64,000 nt of DNA from Blastococcus aggregatus. GTDB lineage: Bacteria > Actinomycetota > Actinomycetes > Mycobacteriales > Geodermatophilaceae. A model generated the notes under the pieces. The model did not search any database and was not told the DNA's origin. It saw only the letters and a program-made list of their open reading frames with translations. Location of the stretch: the NCBI RefSeq assembly GCF_900221005.1, contig NZ_OBQI01000006.1, positions 62,001 through 126,000 of the forward strand, in the 5' to 3' direction. Positions 1 to 11,808 of this stretch are shown here, in pieces. How positions within the stretch are numbered: position 1 is the first letter of the stretch; each line of letters begins with the position of its first letter. The position numbers and the translations under genes were made by a program.

Positions 1-1506
1 GCTCGTGGCCCGGACGGTCAGCACGTGCCGACCCGGCGAGAAGTCGTAGGGCAGCACCCACTGGCGCCAGACGTCCGCGTCGATCGCCGGGGACAGCCGG
101 GCCTCCGCCCAGTCCTCGTCGTCCACGCGGACCTCGACCCGCGCGATGCCGCGGGTCTGCGCCCAGGCGACGCCGGCGATCGCGCGCCGGCCGGCCGGGA
201 ACTCGCGCAGCATCTCCGGGGTGTCGATGCGGGAAGCGATCTTGATCGGCCCCTCGACCGCCCAGTCCCGCTCGATCCAGAAGGCGTCGACGGCGTCGAA
301 CGTCGTCGCCTCGATGCGGGTGAGCCACTTGCAGGCCGAGACGTAGCCGTAGAGCCCGGGGATGATCATCCGCACCGGGAAGCCGTGGACGACCGGCAGC
401 GGCTCGCCGTTCATCCCGAAGGCCAGCATCGCGTCCTCGACCTCGAGCGCGCTGCGGGTCGGGGCGCCGATCGTCATGCCGTCCTCGGACCGGCACAGCA
501 GCTGGTCGCTGCCGGGGCGGATGCCGTTCTCCCGCAGCACGGCCGCCAGGGGGACGCCGAGCCAGCGCGCGCTGCCCGCGAGCGCGCCACCGACCTCGTT
601 GGAGACGCAGGTGAGCGTGATGTCCCGCTCGATCACGTCGGGCCGCCCGAGCAGGTCGGCCAGGGTGTAGCTGCGCGGGGAGTCGAACATGCCGGCCAGC
701 TCGAGCCGGTAGTCGGCCGGCCGGATCCGCGGCGCGATCAGCGCGGTGTCGATCCGGTAGAACGCGCCGTTGCGGGTCACCAGCGGGGTCAGGCCGTCCA
801 CCTCGGCGGCGAGGTCGGCGCCCGGCGGCAGCGCGGCCGCCGGCGAGGACGGCACCGGCAACCGGACACCGTCGCGGAGGCTGGTGACCTCGGTCCGGCG
901 CTGGAGAAGTCGGCCACCGCCGCCGGTGACGGCGGCGGCGCCGAGGGCGACCGCACCGGTGACGACGAACCGGCGGCGGTCCAGGCCGCCGGCCGCGCGG
1001 TCGCCGGCGGCGGGCACCGTCCGCAGCCGGTCGCCGAGCGGCGCGAGCAGGGCCAGGAGCGCGACGACCCCGGCCGCGGTGGCGGCCAGCGAGGGCAGCG
1101 CGTCCGGCCACTCCCCCGCGGGGCGGGTCACCGCCGCCAGGACGCCGACGGCGCCGAAGAGCAGCACGCCCAGGACGCCGAGCCGGCGGTTCCGCAGCCC
1201 GACCAGGCCGACGAGCACCGCGTAGGCCGCGACCACCAGCAGGGTGCCGACGACGAGGGCGACCTTGTCGTCCTCCCCGAACGTCCGGATCGCGAATGCC
1301 TTGACCGACTCGGGGACCCGCGCGATGGCGGCGTCGCCGACGGCGATGACCGGCGACGACGCCGGACCGACGAGGCCGGCGACGAGTTCGGCCACCCCCA
1401 GGGCGACCGCCGCCGCGAGCAGCCCGGCCAGCGCGGCCAGCGGCCAGGGCCGGCGGTGGCGGTCGACGGGGGCGACGGGGTCCGGGGCGGGCAGCGTCGT
1501 CGTCAC
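1..1506 (-). CDS. Membrane-anchored sulfite-oxidase-like molybdopterin oxidoreductase (3' end missing)
   Basis: The visible 502 codons start at a GTG and run off the left edge, so the C-terminus is missing. The N-terminal third is hydrophobic (at least three membrane segments), then a basic RRRF stretch leads into an oxidoreductase domain. That domain carries the sulfite-oxidase molybdenum motif TCVSNEVGG, with the Mo-ligating Cys near residue 300, and the dimerisation domain starts before the cut. The family uses Mo-molybdopterin to oxidise sulfite or reduce sulfoxides; the true substrate is unknown. The membrane N-terminus suggests it hands electrons to the respiratory chain. It is divergent from the small membrane protein at 1617. 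Confidence 0.9.
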   Translation of the reverse strand, partial: MTTTLPAPDPVAPVDRHRRPWPLAALAGLLAAAVALGVAELVAGLVGPASSPVIAVGDAAIARVPESVKAFAIRTFGEDDKVALVVGTLLVVAAYAVLVGLVGLRNRRLGVLGVLLFGAVGVLAAVTRPAGEWPDALPSLAATAAGVVALLALLAPLGDRLRTVPAAGDRAAGGLDRRRFVVTGAVALGAAAVTGGGGRLLQRRTEVTSLRDGVRLPVPSSPAAALPPGADLAAEVDGLTPLVTRNGAFYRIDTALIAPRIRPADYRLELAGMFDSPRSYTLADLLGRPDVIERDITLTCVSNEVGGALAGSARWLGVPLAAVLRENGIRPGSDQLLCRSEDGMTIGAPTRSALEVEDAMLAFGMNGEPLPVVHGFPVRMIIPGLYGYVSACKWLTRIEATTFDAVDAFWIERDWAVEGPIKIASRIDTPEMLREFPAGRRAIAGVAWAQTRGIARVEVRVDDEDWAEARLSPAIDADVWRQWVLPYDFSPGRHVLTVRATS

Positions 1507-1616
1507 GCCCAGTCTTCGTGCGCCGGGCCGATCGGGATGCATGCGGCGCATCATCGTCGGGTGCCCGACCGGGTGATCTCCCCGATCGGCGTCGCTCCGT
1601 CTGCCACGCTGGGGGC

Positions 1617-2060
1617 GTGACGAAGCCCACCCCCGCCCCCGCACCGGTCATGCCTCCGTCGGTGCGGGTCGCCGTCGGGGTCATGGCGGTCCTGGCACTG
1701 CTGCTGCTGGCCAGCGGCGTGCTGCTCCTGTTCGGCCTGGACGTCGTCGTGGACCGGATCACCGACGAGACCGACGCCACCGAAGACGAGGCTCGCCGGT
1801 TCGTGATCTTCCTGTCCCTGGTGCCCTCCCTGGTCCTCGGCGCGGCGCTGGCGCTGGCCGCGGTGTTCGTGCCGCGCCAGCGAGGCTGGGCACGCTGGGT
1901 CGGCGCAGCGGCCAGTGGGGTTCTCGTCGTGATCACGATCATCAGCGCGGTGATCGGCGGTGCCGTGAGTGTTACGTCGCTGCTGCTGCTCGTGCTCTCG
2001 GTCGCAGCCGTGACCAGCCTGATGGCGCGCACGACGCGCGCCTGGATGCCGGGCGCCTGA
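1617..2060 (+). CDS. Small hypothetical membrane protein, 4 TM
   Basis: A 147-residue protein read from a GTG (VTKPTPAP). It has a short Pro/Ala-rich N-tail and about four hydrophobic segments (around residues 14-38, 58-83, 88-112 and 113-135), with an acidic loop DETDATEDEA between the first two. I recognise no family. Its stop codon abuts the stop of the next gene, which is convergent with no intergenic base. The start is chosen because the reading frame upstream of it overlaps the divergent molybdoenzyme promoter region and looks non-coding. Confidence 0.75.
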   Translation: MTKPTPAPAPVMPPSVRVAVGVMAVLALLLLASGVLLLFGLDVVVDRITDETDATEDEARRFVIFLSLVPSLVLGAALALAAVFVPRQRGWARWVGAAASGVLVVITIISAVIGGAVSVTSLLLLVLSVAAVTSLMARTTRAWMPGA

Positions 2061-2765
2061 TCAGGGGCGCGGGCCGTACTGGCGCACCCAGCCCGTGTAC
2101 CGGTACCAGTCGTTGCTCGGTTTGAGCGCCAGCAGCACGACCCCGGCGACGGTGAGCAGCAGGATGAACACGCTCAGGCCGTCGAGGTAGCCGACCCCGG
2201 TGCCGCCGCCGCCCATGCCGGCGGAGCCGCTGAGCACCGAGAGCCCGCCGAAGACCCAGAGCACGACGCGGGCCCAGTTGCGCCCGCGCCAGGCGAACCA
2301 GAGGAACAGCAGGAAGACCGCCGCGAAGATCGCGCTGACGACGAGGCTGAACTGGACGACGATCTCGGCGACGTCCTGCGCGATCTCGCGGTCCTCGCCG
2401 GTCAGGCCGACGCCCGCCTGGGCGATCGCCTCGTCGAGGACCGTGTCGTAGTTGACGAACATGACCACCGCCGCGACCAGGTTGAGGACCACGGTCGCGA
2501 CGAACGCGCCGATGCCCGCCCGCACGGTCAGCGGAGGCTCGGGCGAGCCGGGCGGGGGCGGCGGCACGTAGCCGCCGTAGCCCGGCCACTGCTGCCCCGG
2601 CGGCTGCCAGCCCGGGGGCGGCGCGTTCCAGCCCTGCGGGGGCGGGGGCGGAGGCGGCGCGTTCCAGCCCTGCGGGGGCGGAGGCGGCGCGTTCCAGCCC
2701 TGCGGCGGGGGCGCGCCCGGACCGCCCTCGGGCTCGCCGTACCGGCCGCCCTGGTCGGACGTCAT
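2061..2765 (-). CDS. Proline-rich four-TM membrane protein
   Basis: This 234-residue protein begins MTSDQGG, preceded by a strong ribosome site (GGGGAGG, 7 nt before ATG). Residues 1-80 are a low-complexity cytoplasmic tail made of repeated QGWNAPPP blocks. Four membrane helices follow, and the protein ends in a short polar tail (YRYTGWVRQYGPRP). This architecture (P/G/Q-rich tail plus DUF4064-like tetraspan) is common in actinobacteria and has no defined function; such tails often bind SH3/WW-like partners or the divisome, but that is not shown here. Confidence 0.8.
   Translation of the reverse strand: MTSDQGGRYGEPEGGPGAPPPQGWNAPPPPPQGWNAPPPPPPPQGWNAPPPGWQPPGQQWPGYGGYVPPPPPGSPEPPLTVRAGIGAFVATVVLNLVAAVVMFVNYDTVLDEAIAQAGVGLTGEDREIAQDVAEIVVQFSLVVSAIFAAVFLLFLWFAWRGRNWARVVLWVFGGLSVLSGSAGMGGGGTGVGYLDGLSVFILLLTVAGVVLLALKPSNDWYRYTGWVRQYGPRP
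2611..2710. repeat. In-gene tandem repeat coding QGWNAPPP blocks
   Basis: Three near-identical copies of a GC-rich unit containing GCGTTCCAGCCCTGCGG occur at about 2623, 2659 and 2689 (spacing 36, then 30 bp). They stay in frame and encode the QGWNAPPP blocks of the proline-rich tail. Unequal spacing suggests copy-number change by slippage or recombination. Confidence 0.8.
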
Positions 2766-2853
2766 GTGGTGCCTCCCCGCCTCGGTGTGCACCGTCGATC
2801 ATGGCCGAGACGGGGCCCGCCGGACCACGGGGGGATCCGGCGGGCCGCTCGGG

Positions 2854-5445
<2,592 letters not shown>

Positions 5446-5532
5446 GGTCGCGGCGCGCGTCCTCTCGTCTCGTCGTGCACGGGCCGCCGCGGGACGGCGA
5501 CCTCGCTGATCGTCCACTGCAACGAGCGCGGA

Positions 5533-5553
5533 GTTGAGTCTGTTCCACTCAAC
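5533..5553. promoter_or_regulatory. HAIR operator for HspR upstream of clpB
   Basis: A perfect inverted repeat GTTGAGT-N7-ACTCAAC lies in the clpB/ohrR divergent region. The published HspR-associated inverted repeat is CTTGAGT-N7-ACTCAAG; here only the outermost base pair is swapped, symmetrically. HspR with DnaK as co-repressor would repress clpB from this site. Confidence 0.88.
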
Positions 5554-5639
5554 CCTGCTGAGTCCACCCCCTGCACCGTCCGCGTGCCGATCCACGAAAC
5601 CGGACCACGCCGACCTCTGGTCACCACCGCCGCGCGCCC

Positions 5640-5652
5640 TAGACTCGACGCA
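5640..5652 (+). promoter_or_regulatory. Probable leaderless promoter of ohrR
   Basis: A TAGACT -10 hexamer (5640-5645) ends 6 nt before the ATG at 5652, and no Shine-Dalgarno sequence is visible. That spacing places the transcription start on the A of ATG, the usual actinobacterial leaderless arrangement. No separate OhrR palindrome was resolved by eye. Confidence 0.55.
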
Positions 5653-6107
5653 TGACCGCCCTGCCGGCGCCGAGCGTGGCGCTCGACGACCAGCTCTGCT
5701 TCGCGCTGTACGCGGCCTCGCGCGCGGTGACGGCCCGGTACCGCCCGATGCTCGAGGCCATCGGTCTGACCTATCCGCAGTACCTGGTGATGATGCTGCT
5801 CTGGGAAGAGGACCACCAGACCGTGGGGCAACTGGGCTCGCGCCTGGCGCTGGACAGCGGCACCCTCTCCCCCCTGCTCAAGCGGCTCACCGCCGCCGGC
5901 CTGGTCACCCGCCACCGCCGCGTCGAGGACGAGCGCTCGGTCGCGATCGCGCTCACCGACGCCGGCCGCGCCCTGCAGGACAAGGCCGTCGCCATCTCCG
6001 AGGAGATGATCGGTGCCATCGGCTTCGACAGCGGCGAGTTCGCCGAGCTCAAGGGCCGGCTGCAGGTGCTCATCGAGCGGGTCAACGGCGGGGAAGCCGT
6101 CTGCTGA
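5652..6107 (+). CDS. ohrR: OhrR-like MarR-family organic-peroxide sensor
   Basis: 151 residues with a winged-helix MarR fold. Near the N-terminus the sequence [10 protein letters not shown] aligns with the OhrR signature; Cys16 would be the peroxide-reactive residue. The HTH reads [19 protein letters not shown], and the wing contains RRVEDERSV. OhrR represses an ohr/osmC-type peroxidase and releases DNA when the Cys is oxidised. The OsmC-family gene 80 bp downstream on the same strand is the expected target. Only one conserved Cys plus a terminal Cys151 are seen, so a one-Cys or two-Cys mechanism cannot be decided. Confidence 0.85.
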   Translation: MTALPAPSVALDDQLCFALYAASRAVTARYRPMLEAIGLTYPQYLVMMLLWEEDHQTVGQLGSRLALDSGTLSPLLKRLTAAGLVTRHRRVEDERSVAIALTDAGRALQDKAVAISEEMIGAIGFDSGEFAELKGRLQVLIERVNGGEAVC

Positions 6108-6187
6108 GTGCGGCGACTCCGCACCGGGTAGGGGCCGGGTCGACGCGCCGTCCAGGAGCGGGCGGCGCCCGGCACGGAAGAAGTGAC

Positions 6188-6622
6188 ATGCCCACTCGTA
6201 CCGCACGCACCGCCTGGAACGGCACCCTGCAGGAAGGGTCCGGGCAGGTCGAGCTCTCCAGCTCCAAGATCGGTACCTACGAGGTCTCGTTCCCGAAGCG
6301 CGCCGCCGACGAGGCCGGGGGCACGACCAGCCCCGAGGAGCTGATCGCGGCGGCGCACTCGTCCTGCTACGCGATGGCCCTGTCCAACGAGATCGGCAAG
6401 GCCGGCGGCACCCCCACGGCGCTCGAGGTGACCGCCGAGGTCACGCTCGGCCAGAAGGACGGCGCCTCGGCGATCACCGGCATCGCCCTCACCGTCCGCG
6501 GCGAGGTCGAGGGGCTGGACGCCGACGCGTTCCAGACCGCGGCCCAGGCGGCCAAGGTCGGCTGCCCGGTCAGCAAGGCGCTCGCCGGCACCGAGATCAC
6601 CCTGGACGCCTCGCTCGACTGA
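6188..6622 (+). CDS. OsmC-family organic hydroperoxide reductase
   Basis: 144 residues. The OsmC/Ohr fold uses two cysteines, a peroxidatic one in the helix AAAHSSCYAMAL (Cys60) and a resolving one in VGCPVSKAL (Cys126); both are present. Overall it is closer to the OsmC branch (TARTAWNGTLQEGSG start, GTTSPEELIAAAHSSC) than to Ohr. It reduces organic hydroperoxides using dihydrolipoyl-type thiols. Together with the OhrR-like gene before it, it forms a peroxide detoxification cassette. Confidence 0.9.
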   Translation: MPTRTARTAWNGTLQEGSGQVELSSSKIGTYEVSFPKRAADEAGGTTSPEELIAAAHSSCYAMALSNEIGKAGGTPTALEVTAEVTLGQKDGASAITGIALTVRGEVEGLDADAFQTAAQAAKVGCPVSKALAGTEITLDASLD

Positions 6623-6630
6623 CGCCACGG

Positions 6631-6677
6631 ACGACAGCGGCCCGCATCCCCCGGGGGATGCGGGCCGCTGCCGTCGT
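6631..6677. terminator. Bidirectional hairpin terminator
   Basis: A near-perfect stem pairs CAGCGGCCCGCATCCCC (6635-6651) with its complement at 6654-6670, extended by ACGA/TCGT flanks. It sits between the stops of the convergent osmC and MFS genes and can terminate both. Confidence 0.85.
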
Positions 6678-6679
6678 CG

Positions 6680-8290
6680 CTACTTGGGCTGCGCCTCGGC
6701 GGACTGCGCGTCGGCCCTCTCGCGCTCCAGCCGCTCGTCGCCGCTCTCGGTGCCGAGCGCGATCTCGCGGATCAGCAGGATGGCGGCGACGGCGATCACC
6801 GCGATGACGGCCGAGACCAGGAAGATCCGGCCGGTCGCATCCCCGTAGGACGCGCGGATGAGCGCCTCGACGGGGGCGGGGACGACGGTGAGGTCGGCCA
6901 GCCCGACGTCCCCGGAACCGCCGGCCTGCCCCGCACCGGGCGTGCCCTCGAGCCCCTCGGAGACGAGGGTGCCGACGCGCGAGGAGAGCACCGCGCCCAG
7001 CACCGAGACGCCGACCGTGCCACCGAGGCTGCGGAAGAACGCCACGGCCGAGCTCGCCGCACCCAGGTCGGTGGCGGCCACGGTGTTCTGCACCGCGAGG
7101 ACCAGGTTCTGCATGGTCATGCCGATCCCGGTGCCCAGGACGAACAGGAAGCAGCACAGCAGCACGATGTTCGTCTCGTGGTCGACCATCGACAGCAGCC
7201 CGAACGCCAGCACGGTCAGCATCGAGCCGGTGACCAGGAACCGCTTCCACCGGCCGGTGCGGGTGATCAGGATCCCCGAGCCGGTGGAGGAGAGCAGCAT
7301 CCCGCCGACCATCGGCACCGCCAGCAGGCCGGCCGCCGTCGGCGAGTAGCCGCGGGAGATCTGCAGGTACTGCCCGAGGAAGACCGTCGAGCCGAACATG
7401 GCGACGCCGATCGCGACGCTGGCGGCGATCGCCAGGGTCGTGGTGCGGTCGCGGAACAGCCGCAACGGGACGATCGGCTCCTTGGCCCGGGTCTCGGTGA
7501 CCAGGAAGGCCAGGACGGCGAGCACGCCGCCACCGACGAAGAGCGTCGTCTCCAGCGAGGCCCAGGGGAAGCTGCCCCCGGCCAGGGTGACCCAGATGAG
7601 CAGCGACGAGACGCCCGCCGTCAGGAACGCCGCACCCAGGTAGTCGATGTGCACCGTCCGCTTCGTCACCGGCAGGTGCAGGGTGCGCTGCAGCAGCACC
7701 AGGGCCGCCGCGGCGAAGGGCACGCCCACGTAGAAGCACCAGCGCCAGCCCAGCCAGCTGGTGTCCACCAGCAGGCCGCCGATGAGCGGGCCGCCCACGG
7801 TCGCGGTGGCGAAGACGCTCCCGAACAGTCCGGCGTAGCGCCCGCGCTCGCGGGGGCTGATCATCGCCGCCATCGCGATCTGGACCAGCGCCTGCAGACC
7901 GCCCAGCCCGAGACCCTGCAGCACCCGCCAGGCGATCAGCGTCTCCACTGACTGCGCGAGACCCGCCAGCATCGACCCCGCGATGAACACGATGATCGAG
8001 AGCTGCAGCAGCAGCTTCTTGCTGAACAGGTCGGACAGCTTCCCCCAGATGGGCGTGGAGGCGGTCGAGGACAGCAGCGTCGCGGTGACGACCCAGGTGT
8101 AGTGGCCCTGCGAGCCCTGCAGGTCGGTGATGATCGTGGGCAGCGCGTTCGAGACGACGGTCGAGGACAGGAACGCCACGAACATCGCCAGCATCATCCC
8201 GGACAGCGCCGAGAGGATCTGCCGGTGCGTCATGCCGCCCTGTTGCTCGACCGGCGCCTGGGGAGCCGGCCGGTCGACGGTGCTGGTCAT
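6680..8290 (-). CDS. DHA2-type (14-TM) MFS multidrug efflux pump
   Basis: 536 residues with fourteen hydrophobic segments and EmrB/QacA-type MFS motifs: SSTVVSNALPTI in TM1 (motif D-like), WGKLSDLFSKK (motif A) and the TM5 antiporter region RYAGLFGSVFATATVGGPLIGG. The family exports drugs using the proton gradient. The start ATG at 8290 has GGAGA 5 nt upstream. An in-frame ATG at 8353 overlaps the stop of the upstream marR gene (ATGA) and could add 21 residues through coupling. The layout of marR before pump implies substrate-induced expression. The C-terminus is acidic and charged. Confidence 0.9.
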   Translation of the reverse strand: MTSTVDRPAPQAPVEQQGGMTHRQILSALSGMMLAMFVAFLSSTVVSNALPTIITDLQGSQGHYTWVVTATLLSSTASTPIWGKLSDLFSKKLLLQLSIIVFIAGSMLAGLAQSVETLIAWRVLQGLGLGGLQALVQIAMAAMISPRERGRYAGLFGSVFATATVGGPLIGGLLVDTSWLGWRWCFYVGVPFAAAALVLLQRTLHLPVTKRTVHIDYLGAAFLTAGVSSLLIWVTLAGGSFPWASLETTLFVGGGVLAVLAFLVTETRAKEPIVPLRLFRDRTTTLAIAASVAIGVAMFGSTVFLGQYLQISRGYSPTAAGLLAVPMVGGMLLSSTGSGILITRTGRWKRFLVTGSMLTVLAFGLLSMVDHETNIVLLCCFLFVLGTGIGMTMQNLVLAVQNTVAATDLGAASSAVAFFRSLGGTVGVSVLGAVLSSRVGTLVSEGLEGTPGAGQAGGSGDVGLADLTVVPAPVEALIRASYGDATGRIFLVSAVIAVIAVAAILLIREIALGTESGDERLERERADAQSAEAQPK

Positions 8291-8349
8291 GGGTCTCCTG
8301 GGCTGCTGGGGCGAGCGATCATGCGTCGCAGGGGCGGGGCGGGTGCGGG

Positions 8350-8841
8350 TCATCGGCCGGCCCCCGTCGGCTGCCGGGGGGCGAGCGGCGCGGCCGGGAC
8401 GGCCACCTCGATGTCGGCCCGCAGGCGGTCGAGCAGGTCGGTGAGCCGGCGGGCGTCGTGCTCGTCCCAGCCGGACAGCGCGGTCAGCGCCCAGTCGGCG
8501 CGCACGGCACGCGTGCCGGCGAGCGCCTCGGCGCCCTGCGGCGTGAGCCGGAGCAGCGTGGCCCGACCGTCCCGCGGGTCGGGGTGACGCTCCACGTACC
8601 CGGACCGCTCCAGGACGGCGAGCTGCCGGCTGGCCACGGAGACGTCGATCCCGGCGCGCGCGGCGAGCGCGCTGCAGCGCTGGTCGCCGTCCTGCTCGAG
8701 CGGGAGCAGGAGCGTCCAGCCGTAGGAGGGGAGCTCGCCGTAGAGCTGGGCGGCGGCGCGCGTGCTGACGTGGCGGCCCGTGCGGATGAGCTGGGCGATG
8801 CTGGCGGTCAGCCGGTCCCGCGTATCGGGACTGATGGACAT
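8350..8841 (-). CDS. MarR-family repressor of the adjacent efflux pump
   Basis: 163 residues (MSISPDTRDR). The winged-helix region reads LAARAGIDVSVASRQLAVLERSGYVERHPDPRDGRAT, a standard MarR recognition helix and wing with DxRDGR. It is the first gene of a two-gene unit with the DHA2 pump. A sigma-70-like promoter overlapped by a perfect inverted repeat lies just upstream, a normal autoregulatory layout. The ligand is unknown. Confidence 0.88.
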   Translation of the reverse strand: MSISPDTRDRLTASIAQLIRTGRHVSTRAAAQLYGELPSYGWTLLLPLEQDGDQRCSALAARAGIDVSVASRQLAVLERSGYVERHPDPRDGRATLLRLTPQGAEALAGTRAVRADWALTALSGWDEHDARRLTDLLDRLRADIEVAVPAAPLAPRQPTGAGR

Positions 8842-8878
8842 GAGCGGAATTCCTGACGATCGAGACGTGTGCAGAGTG

Positions 8879-8909
8879 CAACCATAAACCTGTTGGTTGT
8901 GGTCTGCAA
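8879..8909 (-). promoter_or_regulatory. Promoter with overlapping operator for marR-efflux unit
   Basis: On the minus strand TTGCAG (-35) is followed after exactly 17 nt by TATGGT (-10). The inverted repeat CAACCA-N9-TGGTTG (8879-8899) covers the -10 and spacer, so a bound MarR dimer would block RNA polymerase. The region is clearly AT-richer than its surroundings. Confidence 0.75.
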
Positions 8910-8956
8910 CGAATCGCCCGTCACATGTCGTTCCGCGTCGTCGCCCGCCGGCCTCG

Positions 8957-9436
8957 TCAGCCGGTCGGTTCGTCCCCCGCTTCGCGTTCGCGCGCCTCGC
9001 CGAGCCGGTTGAGCCGGTGGAGCAGCTCGGCCAGCGTGGCGACGTCGTGCGCCGGCCAGTCACCGAGGTCGGACTCCCACCGCTCGCGGCGGGCCGTACG
9101 GATCTGCGCGAGCCGGGCAGCACCCTCGGCCGACGGCGTGAGCACCTGGGCGCGCCCGTCGTCGGGGTCCGCGCTCCGGTCCACCAGGCCGAGCGCCACC
9201 AGGCTGGCCACCTGCCGGCTCACCGTGCTCTTGTCCAGCCCCAGCCGGGCGACCAGGTCGCTGGCGCGCAGCGGGCCGGCGTCCTGCAGCAGCGCGAGCA
9301 GGCCGAAGGCGGCGCCGTCGAGATCGGGGTGCAGCTGGCCGGCCAGCCGGGCCGACATGGCCCGCGACCGGCGCAGCAGCAGGCCGATCTCCCGCTCCAG
9401 GGCGACGAAGGCCTCGTGCGCGTCGACCTCGTTCAC
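8957..9436 (-). CDS. MarR-family regulator, last gene of the dnaK operon
   Basis: 159 residues from a GTG whose GTGA overlaps the hspR stop. The MarR core is clear: LVARLGLDKSTVSRQVASLVALGLVDRSADPDDGRA, then an amphipathic C-terminal dimerisation helix. It has no candidate redox cysteine, so it probably senses a small ligand. Being translationally coupled to hspR makes it heat-inducible with the chaperones; such a fifth gene is not part of the textbook dnaK-grpE-dnaJ-hspR operon. Its targets cannot be told from sequence. Confidence 0.85.
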   Translation of the reverse strand: MNEVDAHEAFVALEREIGLLLRRSRAMSARLAGQLHPDLDGAAFGLLALLQDAGPLRASDLVARLGLDKSTVSRQVASLVALGLVDRSADPDDGRAQVLTPSAEGAARLAQIRTARRERWESDLGDWPAHDVATLAELLHRLNRLGEAREREAGDEPTG

Positions 9437-9878
9437 CGACCGCTCCGGGGGCGCCACACGACGAGGGCGTTGCCCGGCCTCCGCTGCGGCAGCAGCTCGG
9501 CGCGGTACCCGGCCGCGATCGCGGCCTCGGCGGCGATCCGCCGGTGCTCGCTGTGCTCGAGCTCGTCCAGCAGTTCGTGCACCCGGGCCTGCAGCGCCTC
9601 GACCTGCGACTCGAGCTCGATGATCCGCTTGATCCCGGCGAGGTTGACGCCGTCCTCCTGCGACAACCGCTGGACCTCGCGGAGCAGCGCGACGTCCCGG
9701 GGGCTGTAACGGCGGCCGCCCCCCGGGGTGCGCCCCGGGCTGACCAGCCCGAGGCGGTCGTACTGGCGCAGCGTCTGCGCGTGCATGCCGGCGAGCTCGG
9801 CGGCTACGGAGATCACGAAGACCGGGGCGTCCTCGGCGACGGAGCGCGACGCGCCCCGCGCCGGGTCGACCGGGCGGG

Positions 9879-9882
<4 letters not shown>
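9433..9882 (-). CDS. hspR: HspR heat-shock repressor
   Basis: 149-residue MerR-fold repressor. The segment [32 protein letters not shown] contains the HTH, followed by the wing [17 protein letters not shown] and a helical dimerisation tail. HspR binds HAIR sites and is stabilised by DnaK, so loss of free DnaK during heat shock derepresses the regulon. Here it sits in the dnaK operon (ATGA overlap with dnaJ), giving feedback. Visible likely targets are clpB (perfect HAIR) and dnaK (degenerate HAIR). Confidence 0.95.
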
Positions 9883-11096
<1,214 letters not shown>

Positions 11097-11118
11097 CGGG
11101 TGCCCCCCTCCCCGCGGA

Positions 11119-11808
11119 TCAGTCGGACGCCGCGGCGCCCGGGTCGGCCGGCACCGCGCCGTCACCGGCGGGTGCCGGGTGCTCCGGCTCGGTGACCGCG
11201 ACCATCGCCGTCCGCAGCACGCGGTCGCCGCGGCGGAAACCCTGCCGCAGGACCGTGGTGGCGGTCGGCACCGCCACGTCGGCCGACGTGTCGTGCATGA
11301 CCGCCTCGTGCAGCGCCGGGTCGAAGGCGTCGCCGGCCGCGCCGAACGCCGCCACCCCGAGGCCGTCGAGCAGGCCCAGGATGCGGTCGGCGACCAGCTT
11401 GAACGCGCCGGTCAGGTCGCCGTGGTCCCGCGCCCGCTCGATGTCGTCGACGATCGGGAACAGGCCGGTGGCGAACCGCTCGGCCGCCTGGTCGACGACC
11501 AGGGACCGGTCGCGGTCCACCCGGCGCCGGTAGTTGGCGTACTCGGCGGTGACCCGCTGCAGGTCCTCGGTCCGCTCGGCCAGCTGCGCGGCGACGTCGT
11601 CACCTGCGCCTGCGGCCGGCGCGACCGGCTCCTGCGGCTGGTCCTCCACGGGTATGTCGTGCTCGCTCATCTGCTCCCCTGCGACGGTCGGGCCGGGCGG
11701 GGCGTCGGCCGGCTGCTCGCCGGCCGACGCCCGCACCTCACCACTGATCGGGTCGATGCGCCGCTTGTCGCGGATGACGACCCGCGGCTGCTCTTCCCCC
11801 GAGGTCAT
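11119..11808 (-). CDS. grpE: GrpE nucleotide-exchange factor
   Basis: 229 residues. The start [20 protein letters not shown] resembles other actinobacterial GrpE N-termini ([15 protein letters not shown]) and its ATG overlaps the dnaK stop (ATGA). A long acidic disordered N-tail is followed by a coiled coil ([21 protein letters not shown]) and a beta-domain with [11 protein letters not shown]. It releases ADP from DnaK. Translational coupling to dnaK should hold the ratio of the two proteins. Confidence 0.96.
   Translation of the reverse strand: MTSGEEQPRVVIRDKRRIDPISGEVRASAGEQPADAPPGPTVAGEQMSEHDIPVEDQPQEPVAPAAGAGDDVAAQLAERTEDLQRVTAEYANYRRRVDRDRSLVVDQAAERFATGLFPIVDDIERARDHGDLTGAFKLVADRILGLLDGLGVAAFGAAGDAFDPALHEAVMHDTSADVAVPTATTVLRQGFRRGDRVLRTAMVAVTEPEHPAPAGDGAVPADPGAAASD

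Noticed and set aside
25-1620. 531-codon + frame over the first 1.6 kb
   Set aside because: Arg/Gly/Asp-rich composition without any domain; it is the antisense of the sulfite-oxidase-like gene with the intact TCVSNEVGG motif.
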